A DNA stretch of 36,546 bases from the NCBI GenBank assembly GCA_045126815.1, contig JBGVPD010000093.1:1-36546 (forward strand), read 5' to 3'. The notes beneath the pieces are model-generated. The model saw only the letters and a program-made list of their open reading frames with translations, did no database searches and was not told the origin of the DNA. Of this stretch, positions 8,826-16,101 are shown in pieces. Made by a program: the position numbers and the translations under genes. Every line of letters begins with the position of its first letter. The first letter of the stretch is position 1. This stretch comes from RGIG1995 sp045126815 (GTDB lineage Bacteria; Bacillota; Clostridia; Oscillospirales; CAG-272).

Positions 8826-10202
8826 TTAAACCATTTCTTCGGGATGGAATACTTCGTCAAATCTTTCTGCTGTTAAGAATCCGAGTTCTACACAAGCTTC
8901 TTTGAGAGAAATATTGTCCTTATATGCTTTCTTAGCCGTCTTTGCAGCATTTTCATAACCGATGTAGGGGTTGAGTGCTGTAACGAGCATAAGAGAGTTG
9001 TGTAAGTTATGATACATCTTTTCTTTGTTTGCAACGATGCCTACAGCGCAGTTCTTGTTGAACGAACGGATCGATTCAGCCAAAAGACGTGCTGACTGCA
9101 AGAAGTTGTATGCTGCAACAGGCATAAATACGTTAAGCTCGAAGTTACCCTGAGATGCTGCCATACCAACTGCAACGTCGTTACCCATAACCTGAACTGA
9201 AACCATTGTTACAGCTTCGCACTGAGTGGGGTTAACTTTACCGGGCATAATTGATGAGCCGGGTTCGTTTTCGGGAATAAAGATTTCGCCGAGACCGTCT
9301 CTGGGGCCTGATGCCAACCAACGAATGTCGTTTGCTATCTTCATCATATCTGCAGCAAGTGCTTTCATAGCGCCGTGAGCAAATACGATTTCGTCTTTAG
9401 ATGTAAGTGCGTGGAATTTATTCTGAGCTGTTCTGAAAGGTTTGCCTGTGATCTTCGCAACGTCTTCTGCAACCATTTCGGAGAAGCCTTTGGGAGCGTT
9501 AAGACCAGTACCAACTGCAGTACCGCCCAAAGCCAATTCATACAAAGGATTAAGAGAAAGCTTGATGAGTTCGATGTCGCGTTCAAGGCTTGTTCTCCAA
9601 CCGCTGATTTCCTGGCTGAACTTAATGGGGGTTGCGTCCTGGAGGTGTGTACGTCCGCTCTTTACTATTCCTTCGTTCTCTTTTTCGAGACGAACGAATG
9701 TTGCTACGAGTTCTTCAACTGCGGGTATAAGTTTTTCTTCTAATGCCAATACAGCTGCGATGTGCATAGCTGTGGGGAACGTATCGTTTGAGGACTGGCT
9801 CATATTTACGTCATCATTTGGGTGAAGAAGTTTCTTGCCCAATATCTGATTTCCTCTGTTAGCTATAACCTCGTTGGAGTTCATGTTTGACTGTGTGCCG
9901 GAACCTGTCTGCCAAACAACCAAGGGGAACTGGTCGATAAGGTCTCCGTTTATAACTTCATCACAAGCCTTAACAAGACCGTCAAGTTTTTCATCCGTCA
10001 TTTTTTCGGGGCGGAGCTTGTTGTTTGTCAAAGCCGCAGCCTTCTTCAAAATTCCGAAAGCGTGAACGATTTCTTTAGGCATAGTTTCAATGCCAACGCC
10101 GATCTCGAAGTTTTCATGGCTTCTTTGTGTTTGAGCTGCCCACAGGCAGTCAGCGGGAACTTTTACTTCTCCCATAGAATCGTGTTCAATACGATATTCC
10201 AT
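8826..10202 (-). CDS. fumC: class II fumarate hydratase
   Basis: Interconverts malate and fumarate, here expected to run towards fumarate. Hallmarks of the fumarase/aspartase superfamily are present: SGTQSNMNSNEV, the HPNDDVNMSQSSND segment, GRTHLQDATPI and the signature GSSIMPGKVNPTQ. At 458 residues the length is typical of FumC. I start at the ATG at 10200-10202, preceded by AAAGG at 10 nt; a TTG 11 codons upstream is less convincing. It lies between malate dehydrogenase and hdrB without a terminator on either side. Aspartate ammonia-lyase is the usual alternative for this superfamily, but the flanking malate dehydrogenase and fumarate reductase favour fumarase. Class II enzymes are iron-independent. 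Confidence 0.88.
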   Translation of the reverse strand: MEYRIEHDSMGEVKVPADCLWAAQTQRSHENFEIGVGIETMPKEIVHAFGILKKAAALTNNKLRPEKMTDEKLDGLVKACDEVINGDLIDQFPLVVWQTGSGTQSNMNSNEVIANRGNQILGKKLLHPNDDVNMSQSSNDTFPTAMHIAAVLALEEKLIPAVEELVATFVRLEKENEGIVKSGRTHLQDATPIKFSQEISGWRTSLERDIELIKLSLNPLYELALGGTAVGTGLNAPKGFSEMVAEDVAKITGKPFRTAQNKFHALTSKDEIVFAHGAMKALAADMMKIANDIRWLASGPRDGLGEIFIPENEPGSSIMPGKVNPTQCEAVTMVSVQVMGNDVAVGMAASQGNFELNVFMPVAAYNFLQSARLLAESIRSFNKNCAVGIVANKEKMYHNLHNSLMLVTALNPYIGYENAAKTAKKAYKDNISLKEACVELGFLTAERFDEVFHPEEMV

Positions 10203-10241
10203 AATACAATAACCTTTCTGCTTAAAGCTTAGCAATTGATT

Positions 10242-11183
10242 TTATATTCTTATATTTTTTATTACTTCTTTTAAGCTGTTAGCGCTGTTGTGAAGCGCAG
10301 CGATTTCTTCGTCGTTAAGCGGAAGAAGGATCTTGCCTCTTACGCCTTTATTGCCAACTACGTTCAAAAGGCTGAGGCATACGTCGTTGATACCATATTC
10401 TCCGTTAAGCATAGTGGATACGGTAACGGTGGTATCGATTCCGCCGAGCAAACATTTGCAGATGTGGCAAACGGAAATTGAAACGGCGTAGAAAGTAGCG
10501 CCTTTGCGTTGAATGATTCTTGCGCCCGACTGACGTACGTAATTTTCGATATCCTGTCTGTTAAAGTCGGGGTAATCGTTTGACGTCATAGCAAGTTTGC
10601 TGTAATCTTCAATCGGAACGTTGGAGATGTTTGCTATTGACCAGGGTACGAAAGCGGTATCGCCGTGTTCGCCGAGAATGTATGCGTGTACGTTTTTCTG
10701 GTTGACCGAATAATATTCGGAAATTCTTGCGCGCAAACGTGCGGTGTCAAGCATCGTACCTGAACCTAAAATGCGGTGTTCGGGAATGCCTGTTTGTTTG
10801 CAGAAAACGTAGGTGAGAATATCTACAGGGTTGCTTACTATAATGTAAACTGCATCGGGTGCGTATTTAACAATTTCTTTTCCCACAGATTTAATAATGT
10901 CAACGTTTGTCTGGGTTAAATCAAGTCGGGATTGGCCGGGTTTTCTTGCGATGCCTGAAGTGATAATAACTATGTCAGAGTCTTTAGCATCGGAATAAGT
11001 TCCTGAATAGATATTAGTAGGATTGCAGAACGACACGCCCTGCTTGATATCCATGGCTTCTCCTTGTGCTTTTTCTTCGTTGATATCGATTATAACGATC
11101 TCAGAAGCAAGGCCCATAACTGTTAACGTATAAGCGATTGTAGCGCCGACGTTACCGGAGCCGATTATTGTGATTTTGTTCAT
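10242..11183 (-). CDS. mdh: NAD-dependent malate dehydrogenase (LDH/MDH family)
   Basis: A 313-residue NAD-dependent 2-hydroxyacid dehydrogenase of the LDH-like MDH group. The nucleotide motif GSGNVGA is at 8-14, and Asp33 after the second strand favours NAD over NADP. The substrate-specificity position is Arg80 in GIARKPGQSR; lactate dehydrogenases have Gln there. The catalytic set is visible: Arg86, Asp146, Arg149 and His173 in GEHGD. It should reduce oxaloacetate to malate, feeding fumarase 39 nt downstream. I start at the ATG at 11181-11183, which has GGAGG upstream; an in-frame TTG 16 codons further up precedes the ribosome binding site. It is the first gene of the operon. Confidence 0.87.
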   Translation of the reverse strand: MNKITIIGSGNVGATIAYTLTVMGLASEIVIIDINEEKAQGEAMDIKQGVSFCNPTNIYSGTYSDAKDSDIVIITSGIARKPGQSRLDLTQTNVDIIKSVGKEIVKYAPDAVYIIVSNPVDILTYVFCKQTGIPEHRILGSGTMLDTARLRARISEYYSVNQKNVHAYILGEHGDTAFVPWSIANISNVPIEDYSKLAMTSNDYPDFNRQDIENYVRQSGARIIQRKGATFYAVSISVCHICKCLLGGIDTTVTVSTMLNGEYGINDVCLSLLNVVGNKGVRGKILLPLNDEEIAALHNSANSLKEVIKNIRI

Positions 11184-11290
11184 TAAGATGTCCTCCGTTG
11201 AATTAGGTTTTGCACTATATTCAATCAACAACCGCTCTTCTTTTGCGAAAATTATTATTGAAACTAAGAATAGTACAAGTATATCAATTT

Positions 11291-11319
11291 ATAATAACAT
11301 ATATAATGAAAATTTTCAA
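11291..11319 (-). promoter_or_regulatory. candidate sigma-A promoter for the mdh-fumC-hdr-flx-frd operon
   Basis: On the minus strand, -35 TTGAAA (11314-11319) and -10 TATTAT (11291-11296) are separated by 17 bp, giving a leader of about 100 nt before mdh. Each hexamer is one mismatch from consensus. The region is AT-rich, so chance matches are common; a second -35-like TTGATA lies just downstream. Confidence 0.5.
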
Positions 11320-11375
11320 TGTTTTTCGCCAATTTTTATTAAAGTTTTTGCTGTTTTTTTTATTACATTTTGCAA

Positions 11376-11430
11376 TTTTTTTACACAAATAATACATTTT
11401 TTACACAAAAGGTAAAAATGGGTGTAAAAA
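11376..11430. repeat. repeated TTTACACAAA elements in the divergent promoter region
   Basis: Two direct copies of TTTTTTACACAAA lie 20 bp apart (cores beginning at 11381 and 11401), about two helical turns. An inverted half-copy GGTGTAAAAA follows at 11421-11430. They sit upstream of the candidate mdh promoter and between the two divergent operons, a likely place for a shared regulator. The TTGTG halves vaguely recall redox-sensing Rex sites, but no full palindrome is present. Confidence 0.4.
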
Positions 11431-11578
11431 GACGCTTGTGAAGGGAAGTTTTACCTTAATTAATTAGTGTAAATTTATAGGGAGGACAAGAATGTTTTTT
11501 TAATTGCTATTGACATTATTTTTTTTATATGGTATCACTTTTATAATATTAATGAATGCGGAGAGGGAGAGTAAAAGA

Positions 11579-12640
11579 ATGAAAAAAATAAAAAATGCGG
11601 TATGTTTTTTGTTCGTGTTTTTGTTTTCGTTTTATTTGGTAAGCTGTTCTTTTTTTCAGAATAATTCTAATGCTTCCGAGCCGAAGTCAAAGGTGTATTT
11701 TGATTATTTTGACACGGTATCTTATATTTACTCCTATTCGCAGGATGACGATATGGTTTTTGAGAAAAAGGCAAACAGTATTGGTGATATCTTAATGGAA
11801 TATCATCGGTTGTTTGATATATATAACGAGTATGACGGTATACCAAATCTTTGCACCGTAAACAAACAGGCGGGTAAATCAAGTGTCAAAGTTGACAGAA
11901 AATTAATAGATTTTATGAAGTATGCCAAGGACGTTTATTATTTAACCGACGGGAAGGTAAACGTTATGATGGGAGAAGTTTTGTCGGTTTGGCGTGAGTG
12001 CAGGGATATATCTGTAAACACTCCCGAAAATGCTTACGTTCCGAGTGAAGATGTTTTAAATGAAGCAAAAGATCATATTGATATTGCTCATTTAGAGATA
12101 GACGAGGTAGAAAGTACTTTATATATAAGCGATCCTAAAGCGTCGATCGACGTAGGGGCTTTAGGTAAAGGATACGCTGCAGAAAAGATAGCGGAACAGC
12201 TTGAAAAAGATAATCTTTACGGCTATGTATTAAATATTGGCGGAAACATAAAAATGATTGGTAAAAAGGCAAACGGAGACGGTTGGATAACGGGTATAAA
12301 ACATCCTTATGATCCCGAAAACAAGTTAGCTTTGAAGCTGGATCTTTCGGATACGTCTTGTGTCACGTCGGGCTCTTACGAAAGGTATTTTACGGTAGAC
12401 GGCAAGAATTATCATCACATAATCGACGTTGATACACTGTTTCCTGCAAATCATTTTTTGTCGGTTTCGGTAATAACAGACGACAGCGGACTTGCGGACG
12501 CGCTTTCGACGGCGCTTTTCTGCATGGACTATGAAAAGGGGCTTGAATTGATATCGTCTTTAAACGGCGTTGATGCTGTATGGATCGATCTTTCGGGCAA
12601 TATTTTATACAGTGAAAACATTTCAAAGAACGTTATTTAA
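11579..12640 (+). CDS. apbE: ApbE-family FAD:protein FMN transferase, lipoprotein
   Basis: Enzyme family that attaches FMN through a phosphoester to Ser/Thr of extracytoplasmic redox proteins. The 353-residue protein begins with a lipoprotein signal (Lys-rich start, hydrophobic stretch, lipobox LVSC), so it should be anchored outside the membrane. Family segments are seen: ASIDVGALGKGYAAEK, YVLNIGGN, TSGSYERYF, HHIIDV and the ADALSTALF segment with conserved Asp/Thr. The usual HIIDPxTG reads HIIDVDTLFPA here, a small deviation. I start at the ATG at 11579, behind GGGAG; the frame extends upstream without a ribosome binding site. Two related module genes follow in the same operon. No flavinylation target is encoded in the window. 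Confidence 0.88.
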   Translation: MKKIKNAVCFLFVFLFSFYLVSCSFFQNNSNASEPKSKVYFDYFDTVSYIYSYSQDDDMVFEKKANSIGDILMEYHRLFDIYNEYDGIPNLCTVNKQAGKSSVKVDRKLIDFMKYAKDVYYLTDGKVNVMMGEVLSVWRECRDISVNTPENAYVPSEDVLNEAKDHIDIAHLEIDEVESTLYISDPKASIDVGALGKGYAAEKIAEQLEKDNLYGYVLNIGGNIKMIGKKANGDGWITGIKHPYDPENKLALKLDLSDTSCVTSGSYERYFTVDGKNYHHIIDVDTLFPANHFLSVSVITDDSGLADALSTALFCMDYEKGLELISSLNGVDAVWIDLSGNILYSENISKNVI

Positions 12641-12652
12641 CGGAGAGAAAAG

Positions 12653-13003
12653 ATGAAAAAAAGAGATCTGATTTTAATTTTGTCTTTGTTGTTATTATCC
12701 GTTATAATGCTGATTATCATCAGTGTTTTCAGTAAAGACGGAAGTTACGTTACAGTGCGTGTTGACGGAAAAGAAGTTTGTAAATATTCCCTTTCCGAAG
12801 ACGGTGTTTATGAACTGAACGGCGGAAGCAATATATTGCATATAGAAGGCGGTTTTGCCTTTTTGAGCGAGGCTGACTGTCCCGATAAGACGTGTGTTAA
12901 ACAGGGGAAGATAAAGAAAAAAGGGCAGGTCATCACTTGTCTGCCAAATAGGCTTACGGTTACTGTTTACGGACAGCCGGACGAGGTTGATATAATAAGC
13001 TGA
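12653..13003 (+). CDS. NusG domain II-containing membrane-anchored protein
   Basis: A 116-residue protein with an N-terminal transmembrane segment (residues ~5-27) and an extracytoplasmic beta-rich domain of the NusG_II type. The family cysteine segment ADCPDKTCVKQG and the following GQVITCLPNRLTV are recognisable. These proteins commonly sit between apbE and Gx-transporter genes in flavinylation and extracellular electron-transfer clusters. Molecular role is not established. It starts 12 nt after apbE behind GGAGAG. Confidence 0.85.
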   Translation: MKKRDLILILSLLLLSVIMLIIISVFSKDGSYVTVRVDGKEVCKYSLSEDGVYELNGGSNILHIEGGFAFLSEADCPDKTCVKQGKIKKKGQVITCLPNRLTVTVYGQPDEVDIIS

Positions 13004-13037
13004 CAGAAGTCGATTTTGTTTTACCAAGGAGGATGAA

Positions 13038-13532
13038 ATGAACGCGAAAAAGATAACTTTTCTCGGTATTTGTATTTCGTTTTCTATTATATTGTCCTAT
13101 ATTGAAAGTATGATAGGTCCTCTTTTTTCTATACCCGGAGTGAAGATGGGACTTGCGAATATTGTGATAATGGTTTTGTTTTATAAGCTGGGAACAAAGG
13201 AAGCTATAGCGGTCAGCTTGATAAGGATATTTCTAGTCACTCTTTTATTCGGCAGTGTCGTTGGAATGTTCTACAGTTTGGCAGGTGCTTTTTTGAGTAT
13301 AACCGGTATGTTTATAACTAAAAAACTGAATTTGTTATCCATTTTAGGCGTGAGCGTTGTGGGCGGTGTTCTTCACAACGTAGGACAGGTGATCATTGCT
13401 TGTATCTTGATGGAAACATCTCAGATAGCTTATTACCTGCCTTTTTTGGTCATTAGCGGAACGTTGTCGGGTATTCTTGTTGGATATTGCGCTTTTCTTG
13501 CTATAGATAAGCTGAAAAAGTTTGAGCTTTAA
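13038..13532 (+). CDS. Gx transporter family / heptaprenyl diphosphate synthase component I-like membrane protein
   Basis: A 164-residue hydrophobic protein with about five membrane segments. The start (ITFLGICISFSIILSYIES), the GVKMGLANIV segment and SLIRIFLVTLLFG match the family named for heptaprenyl diphosphate synthase component I, which resembles ECF-transporter substrate-binding units. With apbE and NusG_II neighbours, a role in flavin or quinone-like precursor handling for extracytoplasmic redox proteins is more likely than prenyl synthesis. No component II gene is adjacent. Start has AAGGAGG. A strong terminator follows. Confidence 0.8.
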   Translation: MNAKKITFLGICISFSIILSYIESMIGPLFSIPGVKMGLANIVIMVLFYKLGTKEAIAVSLIRIFLVTLLFGSVVGMFYSLAGAFLSITGMFITKKLNLLSILGVSVVGGVLHNVGQVIIACILMETSQIAYYLPFLVISGTLSGILVGYCAFLAIDKLKKFEL

Positions 13533-13545
13533 AAAAATTTAAAAT

Positions 13546-13588
13546 TAACCGTAGCGTTCAATTTTAGCTACGGTTATTTATTTTTTTA
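13546..13588 (+). terminator. intrinsic terminator of the apbE operon
   Basis: A 10-bp perfect stem, TAACCGTAGC (13546-13555) with GCTACGGTTA (13567-13576), an 11-nt loop, then TTTATTTTTTT. It lies 14 nt after the Gx gene. Confidence 0.9.
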
Positions 13589-13700
13589 GGAAAGATGCGC
13601 TTTTTCTTTAATAAGATTAATTATTCGTTAGTAAAAGGCTGTTTTTTTAACAAAATGTGTATAAAAAAGCGACATTATTTAGAATATAGTCGGCATTTTA

Positions 13701-13729
13701 TTGACATAGATTGAAGGTTGTGGTAATAT
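13701..13729 (+). promoter_or_regulatory. sigma-A promoter of glf
   Basis: A perfect -35 TTGACA (13701-13706), 17-bp spacer and -10 TAATAT (13724-13729), about 100 nt before the glf start. The leader between them is AT-rich with no clear structure. Confidence 0.65.
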
Positions 13730-13827
13730 AAGCATATAAGTTTACAGATAATTTTTATAATTATATTATTAAAGTTGTTTGTTATACGATTTCCTAAATT
13801 AATTTTATTCATAGCGAGGAATAAATT

Positions 13828-14931
13828 ATGAAACAGTTTGACTATGTCATAGTTGGCAGCGGACTATTTGGTTCGGTTTTTGCATACGAGGCAAAGAAAA
13901 GAGGAAAGAAATGCCTTGTGCTTGAAAAAAGAGACCACATCGGCGGAAACGTTTATTGCGAGAACGTTGAGGGTGTTACGGTTCATAAGTACGGAGCGCA
14001 TATTTTCCATACCTCCAATAAGCGTGTTTGGGAATATGTAAATTCTCTTTGCGAGTTTAACCGTTTTACCAATTCTCCCATAGCAAATTATAATGGCGAG
14101 ATATACAATCTTCCGTTTAATATGAATACTTTTGCGAAACTTTGGGGTGTATTTACTCCCGATGAAGCAAAAGCAAAGATCGAAGAGCAGAGCAGTAAAA
14201 TAAAAGGCGAACCCAAAAACCTTGAAGAACAGGCTATCAGTCTTGTCGGTGAAGATATTTACGTTAAGCTCGTAAAGGGATATACGGAAAAACAGTGGGG
14301 AAGATCGTGCACCGAGCTTCCGTCGTTTATTATAAAAAGATTACCCGTTCGTTATACTTACGACAACAACTACTTCAACGATCTGTATCAGGGTATACCG
14401 ATCGGCGGATATAACGAGATCATTAATAAACTTCTTGATGGAATTGAGGTCAGAACCGGAGTTGACTACAACGAAGATCGTGAAAAGTACAATGCACTCG
14501 GAGAATGTGTTCTTTATACCGGTACGCTTGATACTTTCTATGATTATAAGTTCGGTAAGCTTCAGTACAGAAGTTTGCGTTTTGAGACTGAACTTCTTGA
14601 TAAGCAGAACTATCAAGGCGTTGCAGTTGTTAATTATACCGACAGAGAAACACCGTATACAAGAATTATAGAGCATAAGCATTTTGAGTTCGGCACACAG
14701 GAAAAGACTGTTATAACCAAAGAATATCCTTCTGAATGGGAAGAGGGAATGGAAGCTTATTATCCTGTAAATGACGTTCAGAACCAAGAGCTTTTCCAGA
14801 AATATAAGATACTTGCTGACGGTGAAGAAAACGTTATATTCGGCGGAAGACTTGCTGAATATAAGTATTACGATATGGACAAGGTTATTGAATCGGCTCT
14901 TAACAAAGTTGACGAAGTGTTTGGAGAATAA
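13828..14931 (+). CDS. glf: UDP-galactopyranose mutase
   Basis: FAD enzyme that converts UDP-galactopyranose to UDP-galactofuranose for surface polysaccharide. 367 residues, normal for bacterial Glf. Visible features are the FAD motif VGSGLFGS near residue 9, the EKRDHIGGN segment, KYGAHIFHTSNKRVWEYV with conserved His residues, the KGYTEKQWGRSCTELP segment and the C-terminal FGGRLAEYKYYDMD. Start follows GAGGAATAAATT. With the adjacent glycosyltransferase it suggests that the polysaccharide contains galactofuranose. Confidence 0.95.
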   Translation: MKQFDYVIVGSGLFGSVFAYEAKKRGKKCLVLEKRDHIGGNVYCENVEGVTVHKYGAHIFHTSNKRVWEYVNSLCEFNRFTNSPIANYNGEIYNLPFNMNTFAKLWGVFTPDEAKAKIEEQSSKIKGEPKNLEEQAISLVGEDIYVKLVKGYTEKQWGRSCTELPSFIIKRLPVRYTYDNNYFNDLYQGIPIGGYNEIINKLLDGIEVRTGVDYNEDREKYNALGECVLYTGTLDTFYDYKFGKLQYRSLRFETELLDKQNYQGVAVVNYTDRETPYTRIIEHKHFEFGTQEKTVITKEYPSEWEEGMEAYYPVNDVQNQELFQKYKILADGEENVIFGGRLAEYKYYDMDKVIESALNKVDEVFGE

Positions 14932-14957
14932 TACTAAAAAAGGGTTAGGTGAATAAA

Positions 14958-16016
14958 ATGGAAGATATTAAAATTTCGATAATTATGCCGGTATACGGCG
15001 TTGAAAAATTTGTGGGCAAAGCTATTGAAAGTATTCAGGCGCAGACCTTGAAAGAATTCGAGCTTTTTGCTGTTGATGACGGAACAAAAGACCGCAGCGG
15101 TGAAATTTGTGACGAATACGCTGCAAAAGATCCCAGAATCAAGGTTATTCACAAAGAAAACGGCGGAGCGCCTTCCGCGAGAAATATGGCTATTCCTCAG
15201 GCTAAAGGTAAATATATGTACTTTATGGATTCTGACGACTGGGCAGAACCCACGATGCTTGAAGATATGTACAATCTTGCCGAAGCAAATAATGCTCAGT
15301 ACGTAGTTACGGGATATTATATTGATACTTATTACAGCGATACCGAGTACACAACGCAGGAATTGTATCAGCCTTCACAGGTTTTTGCATCTCAGAGAGA
15401 ATTCAGAGAAAATGCATACCGTCTCTTTGACTCGAACTTGCTTTACACTCCCTGGAACAAACTTTACTTGTCTTCATATATACTTGAAAACAATCTTCTT
15501 TTCCCCAATACTTTCTGGGATGATTTTCCGTTCAACCTCAGCGTTTTGAAGGGCATTGAAAGAGTTGTAGTTTCTTCAAACAAGTATTATCACTTTATGA
15601 GAGCGAGAGCAGAAAGTGAAACTGCAAAATACCGTCCCGAAATGTATGACAAACGTGAAGAAGAACATCAGTGGATGGTAGACCTTTACAAAGGTTGGGG
15701 CGTTGACGATGAAAATTCGAGAGAATTTCTTGCCCGCAGATATGTGGAACGTTTTATCGGTTGCGTAGAAAACGTAACAAACCCCGGTTGCACTCTTTCA
15801 GCTAAAGAAAAGAAGGCTATGATCAAAGAGATGCTTAAAAATCCCATCTTGGCTGAAAGCCTTAAGATTGCAAAACCCAGATCTTCGTATATGAAATTAA
15901 TGCTTGTTCCTTACAAGATGAAAGCAGCATCGCTTATTTATCTTGAAAGTAAATTTATAACGTTTGTAAAGAGAAGAAATACGAAACTTTTTGCAAAACT
16001 TAAAGCAGGTAGATAA
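14958..16016 (+). CDS. family 2 glycosyltransferase
   Basis: A 352-residue GT2 (GT-A fold) enzyme. The N-terminal nucleotide-sugar domain shows ISIIMPVYGVEKFV, the VDDGTKD segment and the metal-binding FMDSDDWAEP. The C-terminal half is family-variable and basic, with no membrane segment. It is 26 nt after glf and probably co-transcribed, so a galactofuranosyltransferase is possible but not shown. I choose the ATG at 14958 behind AGGTG; an in-frame GTG three codons earlier is an alternative. Confidence 0.88.
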   Translation: MEDIKISIIMPVYGVEKFVGKAIESIQAQTLKEFELFAVDDGTKDRSGEICDEYAAKDPRIKVIHKENGGAPSARNMAIPQAKGKYMYFMDSDDWAEPTMLEDMYNLAEANNAQYVVTGYYIDTYYSDTEYTTQELYQPSQVFASQREFRENAYRLFDSNLLYTPWNKLYLSSYILENNLLFPNTFWDDFPFNLSVLKGIERVVVSSNKYYHFMRARAESETAKYRPEMYDKREEEHQWMVDLYKGWGVDDENSREFLARRYVERFIGCVENVTNPGCTLSAKEKKAMIKEMLKNPILAESLKIAKPRSSYMKLMLVPYKMKAASLIYLESKFITFVKRRNTKLFAKLKAGR

Positions 16017-16030
16017 CAAAAATAATAAAA

Positions 16031-16065
16031 AACTGTACCGCATTGGGTTGCGGTACAGTTTTTTT
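16031..16065. terminator. bidirectional intrinsic terminator between converging operons
   Basis: A perfect 12-bp stem, AACTGTACCGCA (16031-16042) with TGCGGTACAGTT (16049-16060), and a 6-nt loop. An A-run precedes it and a T-run follows, so it can end the glf operon on the plus strand and the capsule operon on the minus strand. Confidence 0.93.
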
Positions 16066-16101
16066 GTTATCTTTTTAGAAATTGTTATCTTTTTAGAAAT
16101 T
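16066..16101. repeat. 18-bp tandem duplication at the 3' end of the FrhB-like gene
   Basis: The unit GTTATCTTTTTAGAAATT occurs twice in a row (16066-16083 and 16084-16101). The second copy encodes the last residues and the stop of the minus-strand gene; the first lies in the 3' untranslated part before the terminator. Confidence 0.85.

Larger units (their letters stand above)
11184..11578. other. divergent regulatory region between mdh operon and apbE operon
   Basis: About 395 bp without a convincing gene, very AT-rich with long T and A runs. It holds a candidate mdh-operon promoter (11291-11319), repeated TTTACACAAA elements (11376-11430) and a possible promoter for the apbE operon near 11510-11547. 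It also contains a three-codon reading frame (Met-Phe-Phe-stop, 11492-11503) behind a near-perfect GGAGG, in frame with apbE. No palindromic operator matching a regulator I can name with confidence was found. Confidence 0.6.

Noticed and set aside
10242..11183. L-lactate dehydrogenase call
   Set aside because: Arg at the substrate-specificity position and the fumarase neighbour fit malate dehydrogenase.
11376..11430. Rex operator
   Set aside because: Only half-site resemblance; no full inverted TTGTGA/TCACAA palindrome at the expected spacing.
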